64,000 bases of DNA from Vespula vulgaris (lineage: Eukaryota; Arthropoda; Insecta; Hymenoptera; Vespidae): assembly GCF_905475345.1 (NCBI RefSeq), contig NC_066601.1, positions 1,468,501-1,532,500 on the forward strand. Direction: 5' to 3'. Both the position numbers and the translations under genes were made by a program. Positions 22,806 through 36,829 of this stretch are shown piece by piece. Each line of letters starts with the position of its first letter. The stretch's first letter is position 1. A model generated the notes under the pieces. The model did no database searches and was not told where the DNA came from. It was given only the letters and a program-made list of their open reading frames with translations.

Positions 22806-25740
22806 GGACGGTGAATTTAAATCGTCGCCGATCTTATTTAACCGCAAACGTCTGGACTTTGAGATCGATTTCGATACGGCGAAACAGATGGACGGATCTT
22901 TCATTGTATTCAACTCGGTCTAACTCTGTGTACGATTGAAACGATCGAAGTTGGGAAAGACATAGTGCTCAGGTGAAAACTAAAACTAACAATTGAAGAA
23001 AGAGAATGGGAGAATAATCGAAGGATCGATTTTCTTATCAATTTTTTTTTCTCGATTTCGACAAATCTATCCTATCGATTTCCATAAACGATTAATTGAA
23101 TTTTTTTCTTTCTTTTTCTGTGTTTTTTTTTTCTTTTTTTTATACAAAATGAAACTCGTGTATTCAAAAATAAATTTGTTAATAATACGAGTTATCTGAA
23201 AAACGAATGTGACGTCGATTAGATCGATAATTCGATCTCTTATGTTAGAAAAAATAATCTAATTCATTAGATATTCTTTCATTTCTTTCAGATAGATAAA
23301 AATTGAAAGATGTTGCTCGTGATCAAAAGCGTGTTTACTACTATCGTGAATCTTTATCTTTCTCGATAAAGATCGGTCACTTCAGTTTCGAATGTTTGAG
23401 TTTCGTAAATGATACAAATACATTTAAACAATAAGACTATTGACTTTTTCAAGAAAAGAAAAAAATATAAATACCAATATTACAAAAGACTGAAAAATAC
23501 TGTTTCGTTATAATTTAATACAATTTTCCAGGAGCTTCATATACACTGTGCTTGATAAGTATAATATAATATGCATGATAAGTATAATACACGCCTTTAA
23601 AAATGGCATCACACTAAAAAAATATGCTTACATATACATCATGAAAAATAATCAAGATACATCGAAGCTTCTGGTTTGAAGTAAAATAGGAAGTACCTAT
23701 ATCAAATTGACACGTAATGAATATGAAAAGTTAATAAAGCACGGAACGATTTATGCAAACGTCTTTAAGCAAGGCTTATGATAAAGAATGAGAGAGAGAG
23801 AAAGAGAGACAGAGAGAAGGAGAGGGTTCATACGTTTAAAGTAAACACATCCATCACTCGGATAATATCGTTCGCTTCGTAATGTTCGCATAATGCGAGT
23901 TGAACTTGTACCACTTCTACGTTTCAAGTATTCATCTTTCCAAGCTACGATATGCATGTTATATTCCTACGTGGCCAGCTAGCTCGCTCATCCGCTCACA
24001 TCGTAGTAGGTACATGTTCGCTTCGTTCTTGCTCTCCGTGGAGTATAAGTTCGCTTTTCAAACAAATTGCGTTTGTTACCTTGCCCAACGGCGAATTCTT
24101 CTCTACAAGCAACCATCCACGTATCCGTATAACGTCACGTAAACAGTTTGTTTTAAAATTCTATTGAGATAGAACGGTATAGTGCTATGCGTTAAAATAT
24201 TTGATTTTCTTTAAATGATTACACATTTTTCTACACGTAGAAGAGTAACCATTTCATTTTACATTTGGAATCGTTTCGATGAAAATTTTAACGAATTTTA
24301 TTTTATTCTCGACGTTCGTCTCTAATCATCGATTTTATATATATATAAAATGATAACATTTAATCAAATAATATATCTTCAAATAAGTGAATTAACACGA
24401 TTTTTAACGCGAATCGATGTATCGATTTAATATTATTTATATATTATTTATATTATTATAATATTATTTATAGATATTTCTTCTGTATCGTATAAAAATG
24501 CAAGTCTAATTAACGTTTTAGCTATTTAAAGTTTTCCTATAATATGAGTTTAATTTTTAGTAGAATTTAATTACTTATTAATATATGCATGTACTTATAT
24601 AAATCGAGTACAATGTTACAATATAATTTAAACTTATATTACGCAAAAATTGAAAATAAAAAAGTACCTTTGGCAATTTGAAAACGAGAGACCATTTATA
24701 TATTTCTATTTTTCCTATTTCGTTTTTCCTTTAAAATATAAAAGAACAAAGCAAGGAAATATGAAATATTATTTCTGCTCTATTTCTTTATTCTTTCCTC
24801 GTTACTTTTTTCTGTTTTTTTTTCTTCTTCTGTTTTTTGGAAAATAAAAATACTCCAAACCATTGGAAAAAACAAAAGTAAAAAAATTGTGGAGTATAAA
24901 ACATCGAAAGTTTCGTCGTACAAAAATAAAAACGAAATCGTCTATCTTCGGTCATCTAGGATTTACCAAACTCACGCAGATATAGACATACACGTACACT
25001 CATTCACGCGCACGCGTATACCAAAATTCAACATCCGTAGGTAAAGATTCGTAAAACATTTACACTCTCGTGTTCACCTTCGCACAGATCGAATCAAATC
25101 CCACAGGTGTACAATTTTTCCGATAAAACGAAAGCTATAACGATGTTGACTTTCTTTTACGGTTTCTTTTATCAGTACGTGAGAAGAAGACATAGACAGA
25201 GAAAGACAGAGATATATACGAATAGAAACAGCCAGATAGACAGACAGACAGAGACAGAGAGAGAAAAAGAAGAAGAAAAATAACTGATGTCCACAGAATA
25301 GTATAATAGTTACATCAAGAAAAAATAAAAATAAAGAAAAAGAAGAAGCGAAGAAGAAACTAAGAAAAATGAACTTGATACTAAATCCAAAGTAAAACTT
25401 TAGATTCGAAAGGTTTACAAGTTACCATACTCGTAATCACGTCTTGCCTATTGGTCTTGGTTACGAGTTAGTCGTGTAATCTGACTTCCATCCTGCCCCT
25501 TTCCTCTTTACAAACCCCCTCTTTCCTACTCTTAGCCCTTCCCTCTCCACTCTTTCATCTTCACGTTCCTTCTTCACGGAATAATACGAATTTTCTTACG
25601 TATTTCTACGTTCTACGTTCTACGACGTCCTCTACTTCTCCTCCCGCTTATCCTATAATACCTAGAAACGCGGGAAGATTATCTTAATGGGGTAGCAACT
25701 TTCTTCGAGCATCATGTTATCGGACCTTTAATACAACGTT
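22806..25740. other. Mostly AT-rich, no gene called
   Basis: A moderately complex stretch at 23820-24140 has open frames on the plus strand without splice context. Short GA at 23790-23825, GACA/GA-rich 25190-25270. Pyrimidine-rich 25480-25570 on the plus strand. No exon supported. Confidence 0.45.
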
Positions 25741-25977
25741 AACTGTCTTCCTCTTCTCTCATTCTCTCTATCTATATTATTTCTCTCTCTCTCTCTTTCT
25801 TTCTTTCTCTTTCTTTATATATATATCTCTCTATCTCTCTTTATCTCTTTCTATTTCGAAGTAACTCGAATAGCTATGTTGCCAAGGCCTTGAGAAAACC
25901 GCAAAAACCATCGTAAACCAGCAATGAGGAAATATGCGAGATAATCTCGATACGCAGCATACCAAAATACTCTTATC

Positions 25978-25981
<4 letters not shown>

Positions 25982-26028
<47 letters not shown>

Positions 26029-26059
26029 CTTTACTATCCTCTTCTATGTACTTTCTCAC

Positions 26060-26132
<73 letters not shown>
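25982..26132. repeat. Two long (CT)n runs
   Basis: (CT)n at 25982-26025 and at 26064-26132, separated by about 38 bases. The second, about 68 bases, is among the longest pure dinucleotide runs in the window. Confidence 0.95.
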
Positions 26133-26136
<4 letters not shown>

Positions 26137-26548
26137 CTTCTCTCAACGTGTATTATTCGTTCCTCTCTCGATGACGTGCTTTTTAGCGCTTTATTAATTT
26201 TTCAGAATGGTTTCTCTCGGAGGGCCTACGCCATATCGGTTCCCGATAAAAGCCTTGCCTCTTTTCTATCTATCTCTCTCCTTCTCTCTCTTTCTCTTAT
26301 CTCTGTGTAGAGTATAAACGAGGTGAAACGTAGACGTTCGAGAAGGTGAAAGAGGAAAAGGTGATTGTAGGAGGGATAGGAAGAAGAGAAAAAAAAAGTC
26401 AGAGAAAAAGAAGAAAAGAAAAAAGAAAAAACACAAAGAAAAGATAACGAAAGCATCATCTCGTAAAACGCGTGCCCCTATTTAATACCATTATAATATC
26501 ATATGTAAACGATTAGCTTTTCTTTTTATATATTACTACTCCACGTAC

Positions 26549-26568
26549 GTAAGTAAGTACTTACTTAC
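26549..26568. repeat. 20-bp perfect palindrome from (GTAA)n/(TTAC)n
   Basis: GTAAGTAAGTACTTACTTAC reads the same on both strands and continues as TTAC repeats to about 26576. Confidence 0.9.
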
Positions 26569-26579
26569 TTACTTACGGA

Positions 26580-26978
26580 CGTAAGTATCAATCGACTTTA
26601 GTCGCGTCAGTGGGCGTCACGTCGTCACGTCTAGAGAAGAAAGTAGAACGACTTCAAATACGTACATATCTATACATATATACATAAACATATATACTTA
26701 TATATGTATATACACAGACCACAGAGAAATCGGTGGTAAGAGTAGACTGACGACGCTCTTACTCGCTCGACTCGTTCTAGTTTCACTTTAAATAACCACC
26801 CTTTTTCGTATGGTCCCACTTAACGATTTCCTTGCGAGTTTAGTTAATGTAACTGTTAACCAGCCGACCCTTGAATAATCGTTATATTCTCTTCGACACG
26901 TTCGACTTCCATACTCCTTTAATAAAATACAATCTAAATGTAAGTAATATGTAATTGTAAAACGATAAAGTTTGCGTT

Positions 26979-27026
<48 letters not shown>

Positions 27027-29040
27027 TTGTTTCTTTTTCTGTCTTTTTTTCTTTCTTGCATTCGTTAAGTATACAGGGTTCTCTTTATCGGTCTTAATCA
27101 CTGTTTTCTTGCCGCTTTCTCGTTTCTTTTCTTTTCTTTTCTTTTCTTTTCTTTTTCGTTTTTATCCTTCTTTACTAGACCTATGATTTTAAGCTCAATC
27201 TTCTGTATAAAATAACATGTAAGCTTACTCGACACGTCTCATTCTCGTTCTCTCTTTTTCTCTTTCTCTTTTTCTTTCTTTTTTCTGATCGTTAATCTAG
27301 CGAATAATCATCGGTGGTGGTGTCGATGAATGCATTTGCTAGAGATCGCGTGCCGCCGATTTCCAATTCGTTTCGAACAAATAAGATCGTAATTTTGTTT
27401 TACGATCTAAGCTGATAATACATTCTCTCATGGCTGTCGTTTTTCTCCACGGTGATCGATATCGTAGTTTTATGTTGCACGTGAGTTTAATGAACTTATG
27501 AGAACGTCAATTACTGATTTGGTTTTTCTCTTTTTCTTTCGTCTTTTTTTTTCTTCTCTTTTTTTCCTTTTTTTTCCCCTCTTCTCCTATCTCCATCAAT
27601 TTGTTTTATTACATCGAAATAATCGTATCGAGGTGAGTGAGTTTTAAAATGTCGCAATAATCTCAAGGATTTATCTCTATGTAAACAGTTCATATCGGAT
27701 GGCAAATAATTTATTTGTAGTATGTAAATATTGTGTTATCAAATAAAATTAATATGCGTGAACGAAGAAAAATTATAAAGAATATTTTTAAAATCGTTTT
27801 TCCATAATCTGATGAGACGTCAGAGAATTATGTTATTAATATTAATTTATATTTAATATTTAATCCGTTAATATAATAGTTTTATTTTAATAGGAAACGA
27901 TTAATAACGATTATCAAGATATTAATATAAAAAAAGAAAAAAAAAAAGAAAAGAAAGAAAGAAAGAAAAAAGTTTGTTATAAAATAACTAAACGAGAATG
28001 AAATACAACCGGCTGTTGTGCTGTTACTCGAACGTAATAATAGGTGAAGTTTTATCGAAAGTTCAAAGGAAAGATAAAAACAAAAGACATAGCATAAGTA
28101 TAACCTATGAGTGTTAACAGTCTGATCACGCGAGGTGTAAAATGCCGTCGTTATATGACCCCAAATATAATTTAGTATTTATAATAGTATATAGTATAGA
28201 ATCTAGAGCAGCATTAAATAGCTGACCTCGATATATAAGATGTTAAAGAAAAATAGATTCAATAAAGTAAGTAGAAAAATGTTTGATCGTTTGTAAATAA
28301 AAAACATTATTTTGATAAAGACACTAATTTCTTTATTTTTGTCCATTGATAATGTACTTTTATTACGTTTATACATTCTTATTATAATATTTATGAATAC
28401 ATTTTCCACAGAATCACAAAGTTATATTTCGCTATTTAAAATTGTATTACGTAAAATAAAAAAAAGAGAGACAAAAAAATTGGAATAATGCATGTTAATA
28501 CTTTACTTAGAGTACGTACTATGTATAACCAGAAGCGAGTAAGTTCCTTTTATACCAGAAAAAATCATTTTCAACATTATACAAAATGAACCTTCCGAGC
28601 TAACGTGTTTAACTCAACTTGATAAATACAATATACCCTTTAAATACTTTTTCTCTAAAAGCATTATACAAGTAGTAAAAATCCCGTTAACGATCAGATC
28701 ATTTTTAATTGAGCTTGACGTGATTATTAAATAATCATTAATTCTTAAGAGCCTTTCTCTTAACACCTTATATAACTAATAGTAAAGCAAGAACAAACGA
28801 TCAGAATATATCAGCGTGATTTTCTCGTCGATCTTATATTTAAAAAAATATATATATATATACACACATTACGTTTTTTCTTTTTAATTAATTTTTCTAC
28901 CTGAATGATCAAATAGATCACGAGATATCAATAATCGAACGAAAACAAATCGCTGTGTCAAACAATAAGAAAGAAAGTCAAAATCATCTGATGGTGCGTA
29001 AAGAGAAAGAGAACACAGAGAGAAAGAGAGAGAGACGGAG
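26580..29040. other. Microsatellites and AT-rich sequence, no gene
   Basis: Holds TA/CATA-like sequence at about 26665-26715, (CT)n at 26981-27026, (TTTTC)n at 27121-27155 and T/C-rich 27525-27590. 26720-26900 and 27300-27480 are more complex but show no exon. Confidence 0.5.
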
Positions 29041-29049
29041 AGAAGGAGA

Positions 29050-29400
29050 GATTTGCCACCTTTCGTTTGTGGAAACTCGCTTGTCACGCGATAGTCCAAT
29101 TATCGTTAACCATCGTTGGTGCCTGGTGGAACCTCGAGAACCTTCTCTGGCATAGAAACGATTACCGCAAAGGTCCCCAACGGAGTTCAAAGCAAACTAT
29201 CACCGTTGGTAATGGCTGCTCCCGTTACCCCTTCTCGAAACGTCCTACCACTCGTCTCCTTTCGCTCTCCATCTTTACCAGAACGTCCTTTGACTTCGCA
29301 CCTTCGCTTGGAAACTAAAGCTCTAAATCGTAAGTACCCCGTGGTTCGCTTCAACCACTGCAAGAAATGAAGACAAATGTACGCCAGTCGTCGGCACGTT
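29050..29400 (+). other. Complex island ending near a splice-donor-like site
   Basis: About 350 bases of non-repetitive, GC-richer sequence with plus-strand open frames (for example 29116-29370) and a good donor word, C|GTAAGTAC, near 29329. No acceptor or recognisable protein supports an exon; a noncoding 5' exon or regulatory element is equally possible. Confidence 0.25.
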
Positions 29401-31076
29401 ATGAAGAGGAAAACGCGATAGCATTTCTTCTTTCTCTCTTTCTTTCTCTCTTTCTCTTTTACTTATTCTCTATATTCTCTATCTTTATCTTCTTTTCTCT
29501 TAATGCGAACTCGGAAAGGCACACAAGGACACATTATTTTGGTTGCTGTTCAAGAGGAACAGTTTAAAACGATCTTCTTTTAATTTCCATCTATCTATTT
29601 ATCTATCTATCTATTTATTTATCTTTTGTTTTACTCGCCTGTTCTTTTTTCTTTTTTGCCCTTTAGTTTCCTTTCTTCTCCACTTTTTTGTGTTTCTTTC
29701 CTTCTGTTTTACGTACCTCGACTATAGTCTCGTCCACGTGCTGAAAATGAAATGAAAAAAAGAAGAGAAAGAAAAAGAAATAAGAAAATACCGTAGACAT
29801 GAATTTAATCAAGGCGCACAGCTTGCTATTTATTAAAATAATAATCGAAGTGGATAGGACGAGTCGTTGCCGACTAAAAAGCTTCGTATTTCATTCGGAT
29901 CAATATTAACTCCGTGGGAAATCTTACGGAGAGATAAACAGAGAGAAAAAGTAATACTCATTTTCTTTTTCCTACTTTTATGTTTATCTTTTTGTATTAA
30001 CAGAAAGTTAACACGAATTTACTTTATGGAAGAGTGTATCCTTAACGATAGATACAATTTAAGATAATTATTAAACTTGAGTTTGTTGGTGATTAGTTGT
30101 ACGTCAAAGTCGATTTTTTCTTAGTTTAAAACACATTAATATTTGATTATCCTAATCGTCATATTTTTAAACGTAACGAACGATTAAAAATATCCTTACG
30201 ATTACTTATTCTCGTCGAGTCGAATTTAATCGAACGAATAGTTTTTTTTTTTTTCTTTTTTGAAGCAAACTTTCCACTTTTTTAATTTTATTTATTTTGA
30301 ATCATCCTTCTGATTTTGTAAAATAGTATGGTTTTGAGAAAAAAATGAAAAAATAAATAATTGATTATATAATATATATTATATAAAACGTTCTCACGTT
30401 TTATTCGACGATTTATTGATTAACTGAGAATATTAGCTGAGAATATAAAAATATAAATGCATAATTTACATTGATATAAATCGAATATAAATGACGTATT
30501 AATATACAATAAACCTCATTGATCATAAATTCATACAATAATTTATCTAAAGTATAAATAATCATATAAATGATTATTAGAGGAAAAGTATAAATGAAAA
30601 TATAAAAACGATGTGTCCTTTCCATTCGACAAATTACATGCATTTTCAATGGTTACATTGTAAATAAGAGAGAAAAATCGCGCCACTATTGGTCGTATCG
30701 ATTAGTTTATTCATTTCTTGTGTTCGCCAACATGAAAGTTCGTAGCACATGCAACCAGGTATTGGTGAATACACGTTGTAAAGTGTTACAGTGGTAGGTA
30801 ATCGTTTAATAACGGCCGCAAATTACGCTGTAATTTACTCCCGACCCTTATTCACCGTCCAAAACCCATCAAATTTCGTGGTCCGCAATGTGGCACGCAA
30901 CGTACGTCGCGGCCATCATTCTTTCACGAGCACCCTTAAAAAATCGAAATACTGGATAGAGTCGAGAGAAAGTATAGTCTCTAATAATTACATGTAATTA
31001 ATGCAACAGATATTCTCGTTAATCATACGAAAAAGAAGAAAAAAAAGAAAATGAAAAAATGATTACTATCAAATAT

Positions 31077-31080
<4 letters not shown>
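29400..31080. other. No gene seen; one complex stretch
   Basis: TATC-type repeats at about 29585-29625, T/C-rich 29640-29710, AT-rich after that. 30660-30990 is unique and GC-richer, with an inverted CCAAT word (ATTGG near 30690), but no exon signal. Confidence 0.45.
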
Positions 31081-31122
<42 letters not shown>

Positions 31123-31146
31123 TGTGTGTGTGTGTGTATGTGTGTA
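31080..31146. repeat. (TA)n-(TG)n compound microsatellite
   Basis: TA at 31080-31121 followed by TG to 31146. Confidence 0.95.
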
Positions 31147-31719
31147 CAATTTTGCATTCGCACGAAAAAGCAATAGTAATTAAAAATCGAGAAAATAAGT
31201 TTCTTCTTTCTTTTTTCTTCTTTTCCGTTTTTTTCTTTTCTTTCAACACGTATGGCAATGATAACATATCGTAATCGATTATTTTAACTACGAATTTAAT
31301 ACTAATAATAATTGTTAATTTAACTATCTGTATAAGAATAGATATAGATATAGATCCGCAATAGGTAAGAATTGCGATAGTAAATTATCTTTCTATCCCT
31401 GTTTCTCGTTCCATCGAAGTATTATATAATAAGTCGAAAGAAAATCCATCACGAACGTTTGTTAACTTTTTTGAAATATCTAATTCCCATAATCATCGGA
31501 TAACTTCTCCTGTATTATCAAAAGTAATAATTATATTTCAAATAGTCGAGTTTAACGATAACATCAGCGATATATTTTTATCTAATTATTCTTGAAAATC
31601 CATCTCTCTTTCTTCGTTCGATCGATCTTTATCCTATTATACATTTTTGCAGAGATTAAGCGAAAATCCTCTCGTCAATCGCTGTACTTAAAATACATAA
31701 GCGAGAGAGGTCGTGCGAA

Positions 31720-32058
31720 AGGGAGATAGAGATAGATAGATGGAGAGAGAAAGAGGGAGAAAGAGGGAGAAACAGAAAGAGAGAGAAACACGAGAGTTCA
31801 ATGATTGTCCTTTGCTTGAAAACGCGCGTAAATCATTAATTCGGAATCACGTTTATCGGATTAATGCACCGCGAATCCGGACGAAACGCAAGCTGTTACC
31901 ACGGATGAATTTTAGCCGTAGAGGAAATGCGTCGCTCCGTTAGAAGTGGAATCGCAAATAAACGTAAATCGCTTCGATGGGAACAGCTCTAAGCGTAACC
32001 CGGTTCACTGTCGTCTCTCTCTCTCTCTCTCTCTGTCTATTTCTCTCTATCTTTCCCC

Positions 32059-32117
<59 letters not shown>

Positions 32118-32293
32118 TCTCTATCTGTCTTTCTCTTTCTCTCTGTAAGTGTGTACCGAGAAACTAACTAGAACGACGAAATTACGAAGTCAAACGCAAA
32201 ACGTTTCCTCGTCGGCACCCACCTTCGTTGGGTTCTGTAATTTTCTTCGATTACGATAACGATCGAACGTTCTCGTTTGTATAGAAAGCAACG

Positions 32294-32341
<48 letters not shown>

Positions 32342-32731
32342 GAGAGGGAAGAAGAAGGAAGAAAAGAAAAATGGAAGAAGAGAAAGAAAAAGGAAAACAA
32401 CTTAGCTCTTTCGTTTTTAATCACATTGTTTTCTTATGAAAACGGTGAAATGAATTATACATATATATGTACGTATATATACACACACACATACATACAC
32501 ATATATATATATATAAAATTCTTTCTTTCTCGTTAATAATTCGTTAGAATTAGATACACGTACGGACAGTTTTGTAAATGATAAAAGAAAGGATAGAATG
32601 ATGTAGGATAATATAATAATTGAGTTGTTAATGTTCGCTATATTGTAAAATATTGTGTCGTTTAAACATGCAACACACATATCATTTATCCGATCGCTAT
32701 ACCACACAGAGAAGGAGAGAAAGAGACAGGT

Positions 32732-32785
<54 letters not shown>
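31720..32785. repeat. Alternating GA and CT microsatellite cluster
   Basis: GA-rich 31718-31795; CT 32018-32034 and 32063-32103, then TCTA; (GA)n 32297-32337; TA/CA 32459-32515; (GA)n 32737-32780. Unique spacers at 31800-32010 and 32165-32290 show no exon. Confidence 0.9.
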
Positions 32786-33539
32786 CATCGTTCCACTTTT
32801 GCAATGGCTTTAGCAGTTGGAAAGAGATAGAGCTACAAAACGTCGGAGAAACGGGCTCGTAATCAACCTCGATCGAACGAATTGCCCATGTCACCGACGT
32901 AATTCTCACTTTTTTTCTGTTGCTCTCTTTCTCTTTCTCTCTCGCTTTTTTCCTATCTTCTTCTTCCTCTTACTCTCGCTATAAGAAATGTTTCAAGGAT
33001 TTAAAAAATGTACCAAACCTTTTTTTTCTTTTTCTTTTTTTTTGTTGTTGTCCCTTTTTTCTTTTCTTTCCTTTCTTCTTTCCTATCTTCTACGAAATTC
33101 TGTATTTCAATTTGTTAAGTAAAATACGAAGATATGTATGTATCTTCGATTGTAATAAGTTAAAATAGTTAAAATTTTGTTTTATATGCATTTTCCAATC
33201 GAGTTTCGAAAATGTATTTTTAATCCTGTCAAAACTATCATCATAAGCTATAATATCAATTTTACTTTACGGCAATTTTCAATCGCACCTTTCGATCTTT
33301 TTAATTCATTAAAACGTTGGACGTTGCACTGGCATACAAGGCAGGTGCTCTATTCGAAACTAAATCTCGATAAATGCGATTAAAAAACTGTGAGAATGAC
33401 TAAAAGTAATAGAATGTACATCGTTTGAACGATGACGATACGTAGATGGATGCTTTATGAGCGAATGGGAATACGTTGATGCGAAAGGAAATTGGGATGT
33501 TGAGTATATTATATCGAATAAATTGACGTATCTGAACGT

Positions 33540-34430
33540 AAAAAAAAATCACAAAAATATTGAAAAATAATAAAAATTAAAAATCTCGATACAATCCTAC
33601 TGTACTTATCTACATTATTCTCAATTCGTTTTTATATTATATCTATAATCCTATTTTCTTTTATTTTTACATTAAACTAAATTTATTTATTCTATTTTGA
33701 ACAGACATAATTATTTTTTTCTATTTTGTTCTCTATAAGATAATATCGATTTGATTTTCTTCAAATTTTGATATCACATTTTTAATCTCAATTTTTACAA
33801 CGAACTCTTTCCTATTAAATCGTTTTATTAACGAAAATGAAATATCACGTCAGGGTTTCATAATGTAGAGGATTAAATTTTTTATTCATATGAAATTTTT
33901 CAAAAATGATATATCAAACGAATATATCTAGAAACTCAAATTAACTCTTTTCTCTATTATATTACAATTATTTTCTCAATTTATTTTCTACGAGTTACAA
34001 TCTAACGTTCCTTCCTTTTAACGTATTTCACGTATAAACTATATATAACACATGCACGTACGCACATTGAAAATAACTTTTGAATAAAACTGTTTTTCTA
34101 CTAATTCGTTTTATTAACTAAAAAATTAAATTACACTTTAAAGTAAAATCTTATAAAATGCTTTATCAAACGGTTAGTTTATTTTCTACGTTGGACTACG
34201 ATTTGATGTATTCTTATTTTAATATGTCTCGCGTATTTAAATGCATACATGCGCAGATGTACACGTACACACATACACACATAGATATATATACTTAAAA
34301 AGCTTTGAAATAAACTTTTAAATAAAACCCTTTCATTTTCAACCCTTTTTATTAACTAAACAATTAAATTATTCTTTCGAGTTAAAATCTTATAAAATGC
34401 TTCACTAAACCAATAAAAATTATAGAAATA
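33540..34430. repeat. Tandem duplication array, units ~286 and ~238 bp
   Basis: TTTTATTAAC words at 33823, 34109 and 34347 start related blocks. The last two share TTTTATTAACTAAA.AATTAAATTA and then AAAATCTTATAAAATGCTT, followed by .ATCAAAC / .ACTAAACC. TTTATTTTCTACG also recurs inside the first and second units, as does a CACATGCACGTACGCACA / CATACATGCGCAGATGT-type stretch followed by AATAAAAC. The sequence from 33540 to 33810 shows a weaker further copy. Confidence 0.7.
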
Positions 34431-34594
34431 AGATCTAGTTATATATACGATAAGTTATAGATACGATCATTAACGTCGTGTTAAATAAAATGGAGTATTC
34501 CAAGTAATAAAGTATCGTTACAGCAAGAATTGAATATTTTCATGAAAAATATCATTCGATAGCGAAAACGAAAGAAAGAAAAAGAGAGCAAGAG

Positions 34595-34634
<40 letters not shown>

Positions 34635-36250
34635 CACGTTACTAGTCGATGCATGGCTTTATTATTCAAAGGGTTGGCGCACCCTATTAACGAAGAGACA
34701 CCTCGAAAGTTACGTAGTACCTTGTAAAGCAGGTTCGCCTATGCCGCGAGCCTCCTTTAACCTGTTTCTGTTTACATTATACAGTTTACAACTATGATCG
34801 AACGAGTACCGATCAAAAGTACTTGCGATCATCCATTTATCGATCAATTATCTCGAGATAATACGTTTGCTAATCGATTAATTATCTTTTACTTTATAGA
34901 CTATTTTTTTCTTTCATTATTATTATTATCATTGTTATTATTTACAATAATGTATTTATTTGATAACTGTTTCATTATTAATAAGTGTAATGTTTTATAT
35001 ATAGTTAAACAATAATAATACTTTTTCTTGCAAATTATAACATTACTAATTGGCCATTACGATACTATAAATCATTATTTTCTGACAAAAAAAAAGAAAG
35101 AAAAAGGAAAAAAAAATACTTTAACGTTATTTATTATATATATATATATATATAGTAATGAAATATATAAAATAAAAATGTCGACATCTTTTATTGACCT
35201 GTAATAATGTTATTTTCTATGCTACCATTCATTCTGATTGCAATATAAAAACTGTCTGACAATAATTATCACGAACCATTCGTACATTTTCATTCTTCTT
35301 TCTATTCATCAGAACCTATTTATTTTCTTCTTTTAATAATCATTCGTTGTAAGCAATTCGTCTTGTCCTTTGTACTCGGACAAAAGACTAGATTAAAAGG
35401 TTACGCACTATACGCTTTAAGAAATACTTAACTAACTGGAAATTCGAGCACGACTAAAGACCATCCTTTCCTTTCCTTTTTTTCTCTCTTTCATTTTATT
35501 TTATTTTTTATTTTATTTTAAATCTTTTCTTTTTTTCTTCTTCCCCCTTTTTTCCATCTTCTTTTTCTCTCAAGAAGAATCGCAAGAATCTCCTTTCTTT
35601 CTTTCTACATTTCCTTCTTACATTCCCCTTTCTTCTTTTTCCTCTTCTTTATCTCCTTCTTCTGCTTCTTCTTTCTTTTTCTTTTTTTTTTTTTTTTTTT
35701 ACTATATCTATCTCATTTGCAGTAAGTAGTCGCATGGGAAAGCTAACAAGAGGTAATCTCATTATGCGAGGGATAAATCAAGAATTTATATATTTCCACA
35801 TATATAAAGATAAATTTTAAATATACATTTTGAAGAAAGAATGTCAAACGATATTAAAAACATGTAAATTAATAATGATCAACATCGTAATATTAATAAT
35901 CCTTTATACGTAATATTTAAAATGAATTCATTTCTTCAACCGTAATCGAGCAACTATGAGATTCGCTTATGAATTTATTATATACGTATCCTCTTTCTAT
36001 CTCCTCGTCTCTTTCTTTTAACGTTTAATAATTTATCAACAATCTTAGAAAGTTTAACGCTACGTTTCCAAAGTTTTCTTACCGAATAAACGACCAGCGA
36101 AAGTTATTAATCTCACGAAAAGGAGAAGTAAAGGAGGAAGGCCTGGAAGTAATGTCTCTTACTTTACGTCCCGTTAATGTGCTCTGAAGAAAAAAGAAGA
36201 AGAAAGGAAGAAAAAAAGAACGAAAGAGAAAAACAAAGAGAGAAAATGAT
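34431..36250. other. AT-rich and pyrimidine-rich stretch, no gene
   Basis: (GA)n at about 34595-34631, TA at 35135-35155, and a TTC/TTTTC pyrimidine region at 35465-35700 ending in a run of more than 20 T. No exon seen. Confidence 0.5.
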
Positions 36251-36262
36251 ATGCACAAGGAA

Positions 36263-36372
36263 AATGAATGAATGAATGAACGAATGAATGAATAAATGAA
36301 TGAGAGAATGAACGAGTACGTGAATGAACGAATAAATGAATTGATGAATGGATGGATGGATGAATGAATGTA
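36263..36372. repeat. (GAAT)n / (GATG)n tetranucleotide repeat
   Basis: About 110 bases of imperfect GAAT, with AACG, AATA and GGAT variants. The minus-strand frame of 104 codons (Ser-Phe-Ile repeats) comes from this repeat. Confidence 0.95.
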
Positions 36373-36429
36373 ATTTATTAGCTCTTCACTCAATTCAAAT
36401 TAACCAATTATATGATTTTTGTTTTGAAT

Positions 36430-36600
36430 TAATATTTATATTCACACTTTATTATTTGTAATAAAAATTTGTTATTAATAAATTTATTATTTATACATAA
36501 TTTATAATAAAAGTATATTATTAATGAATTCTTAATATAAATCGAATATAGATAATATAAGTAAAATATATATATATATATAATAAATAGTTTTGTTTTT
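36430..36600. repeat. AT-rich short tandem duplication, ~46-50 bp
   Basis: TTTATTATTTGTAATAA..TTATTAATAAA is followed by TTTATTATTTATACATAA..ATTATTAATGAA, suggesting a small duplication. A short TA run lies at 36570-36583. Confidence 0.4.
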
Positions 36601-36727
36601 AATAAAGAGTAAAATAGTGTAATGTAATAAACGTTATATATATTAAATATGGAGCAAGAACGTATATAGATTTTCTCTCTCTTTTATTTCTAATTTTATT
36701 AAATAAAATATTAGAGAAAGAAGAAAA

Positions 36728-36729
<2 letters not shown>

Positions 36730-36824
<95 letters not shown>
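36730..36824. repeat. (TA)n-(TG)n compound microsatellite
   Basis: TA at 36730-36766 and TG at 36766-36824 with one C interruption. Confidence 0.95.
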
Positions 36825-36826
<2 letters not shown>

Positions 36827-36829
36827 AAG

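Noticed and set aside
27073..27090. TATACAGGGTTCTC resembling the left end of the 47.3 kb element
   Set aside because: The match covers fewer than ten bases and no second end was seen.
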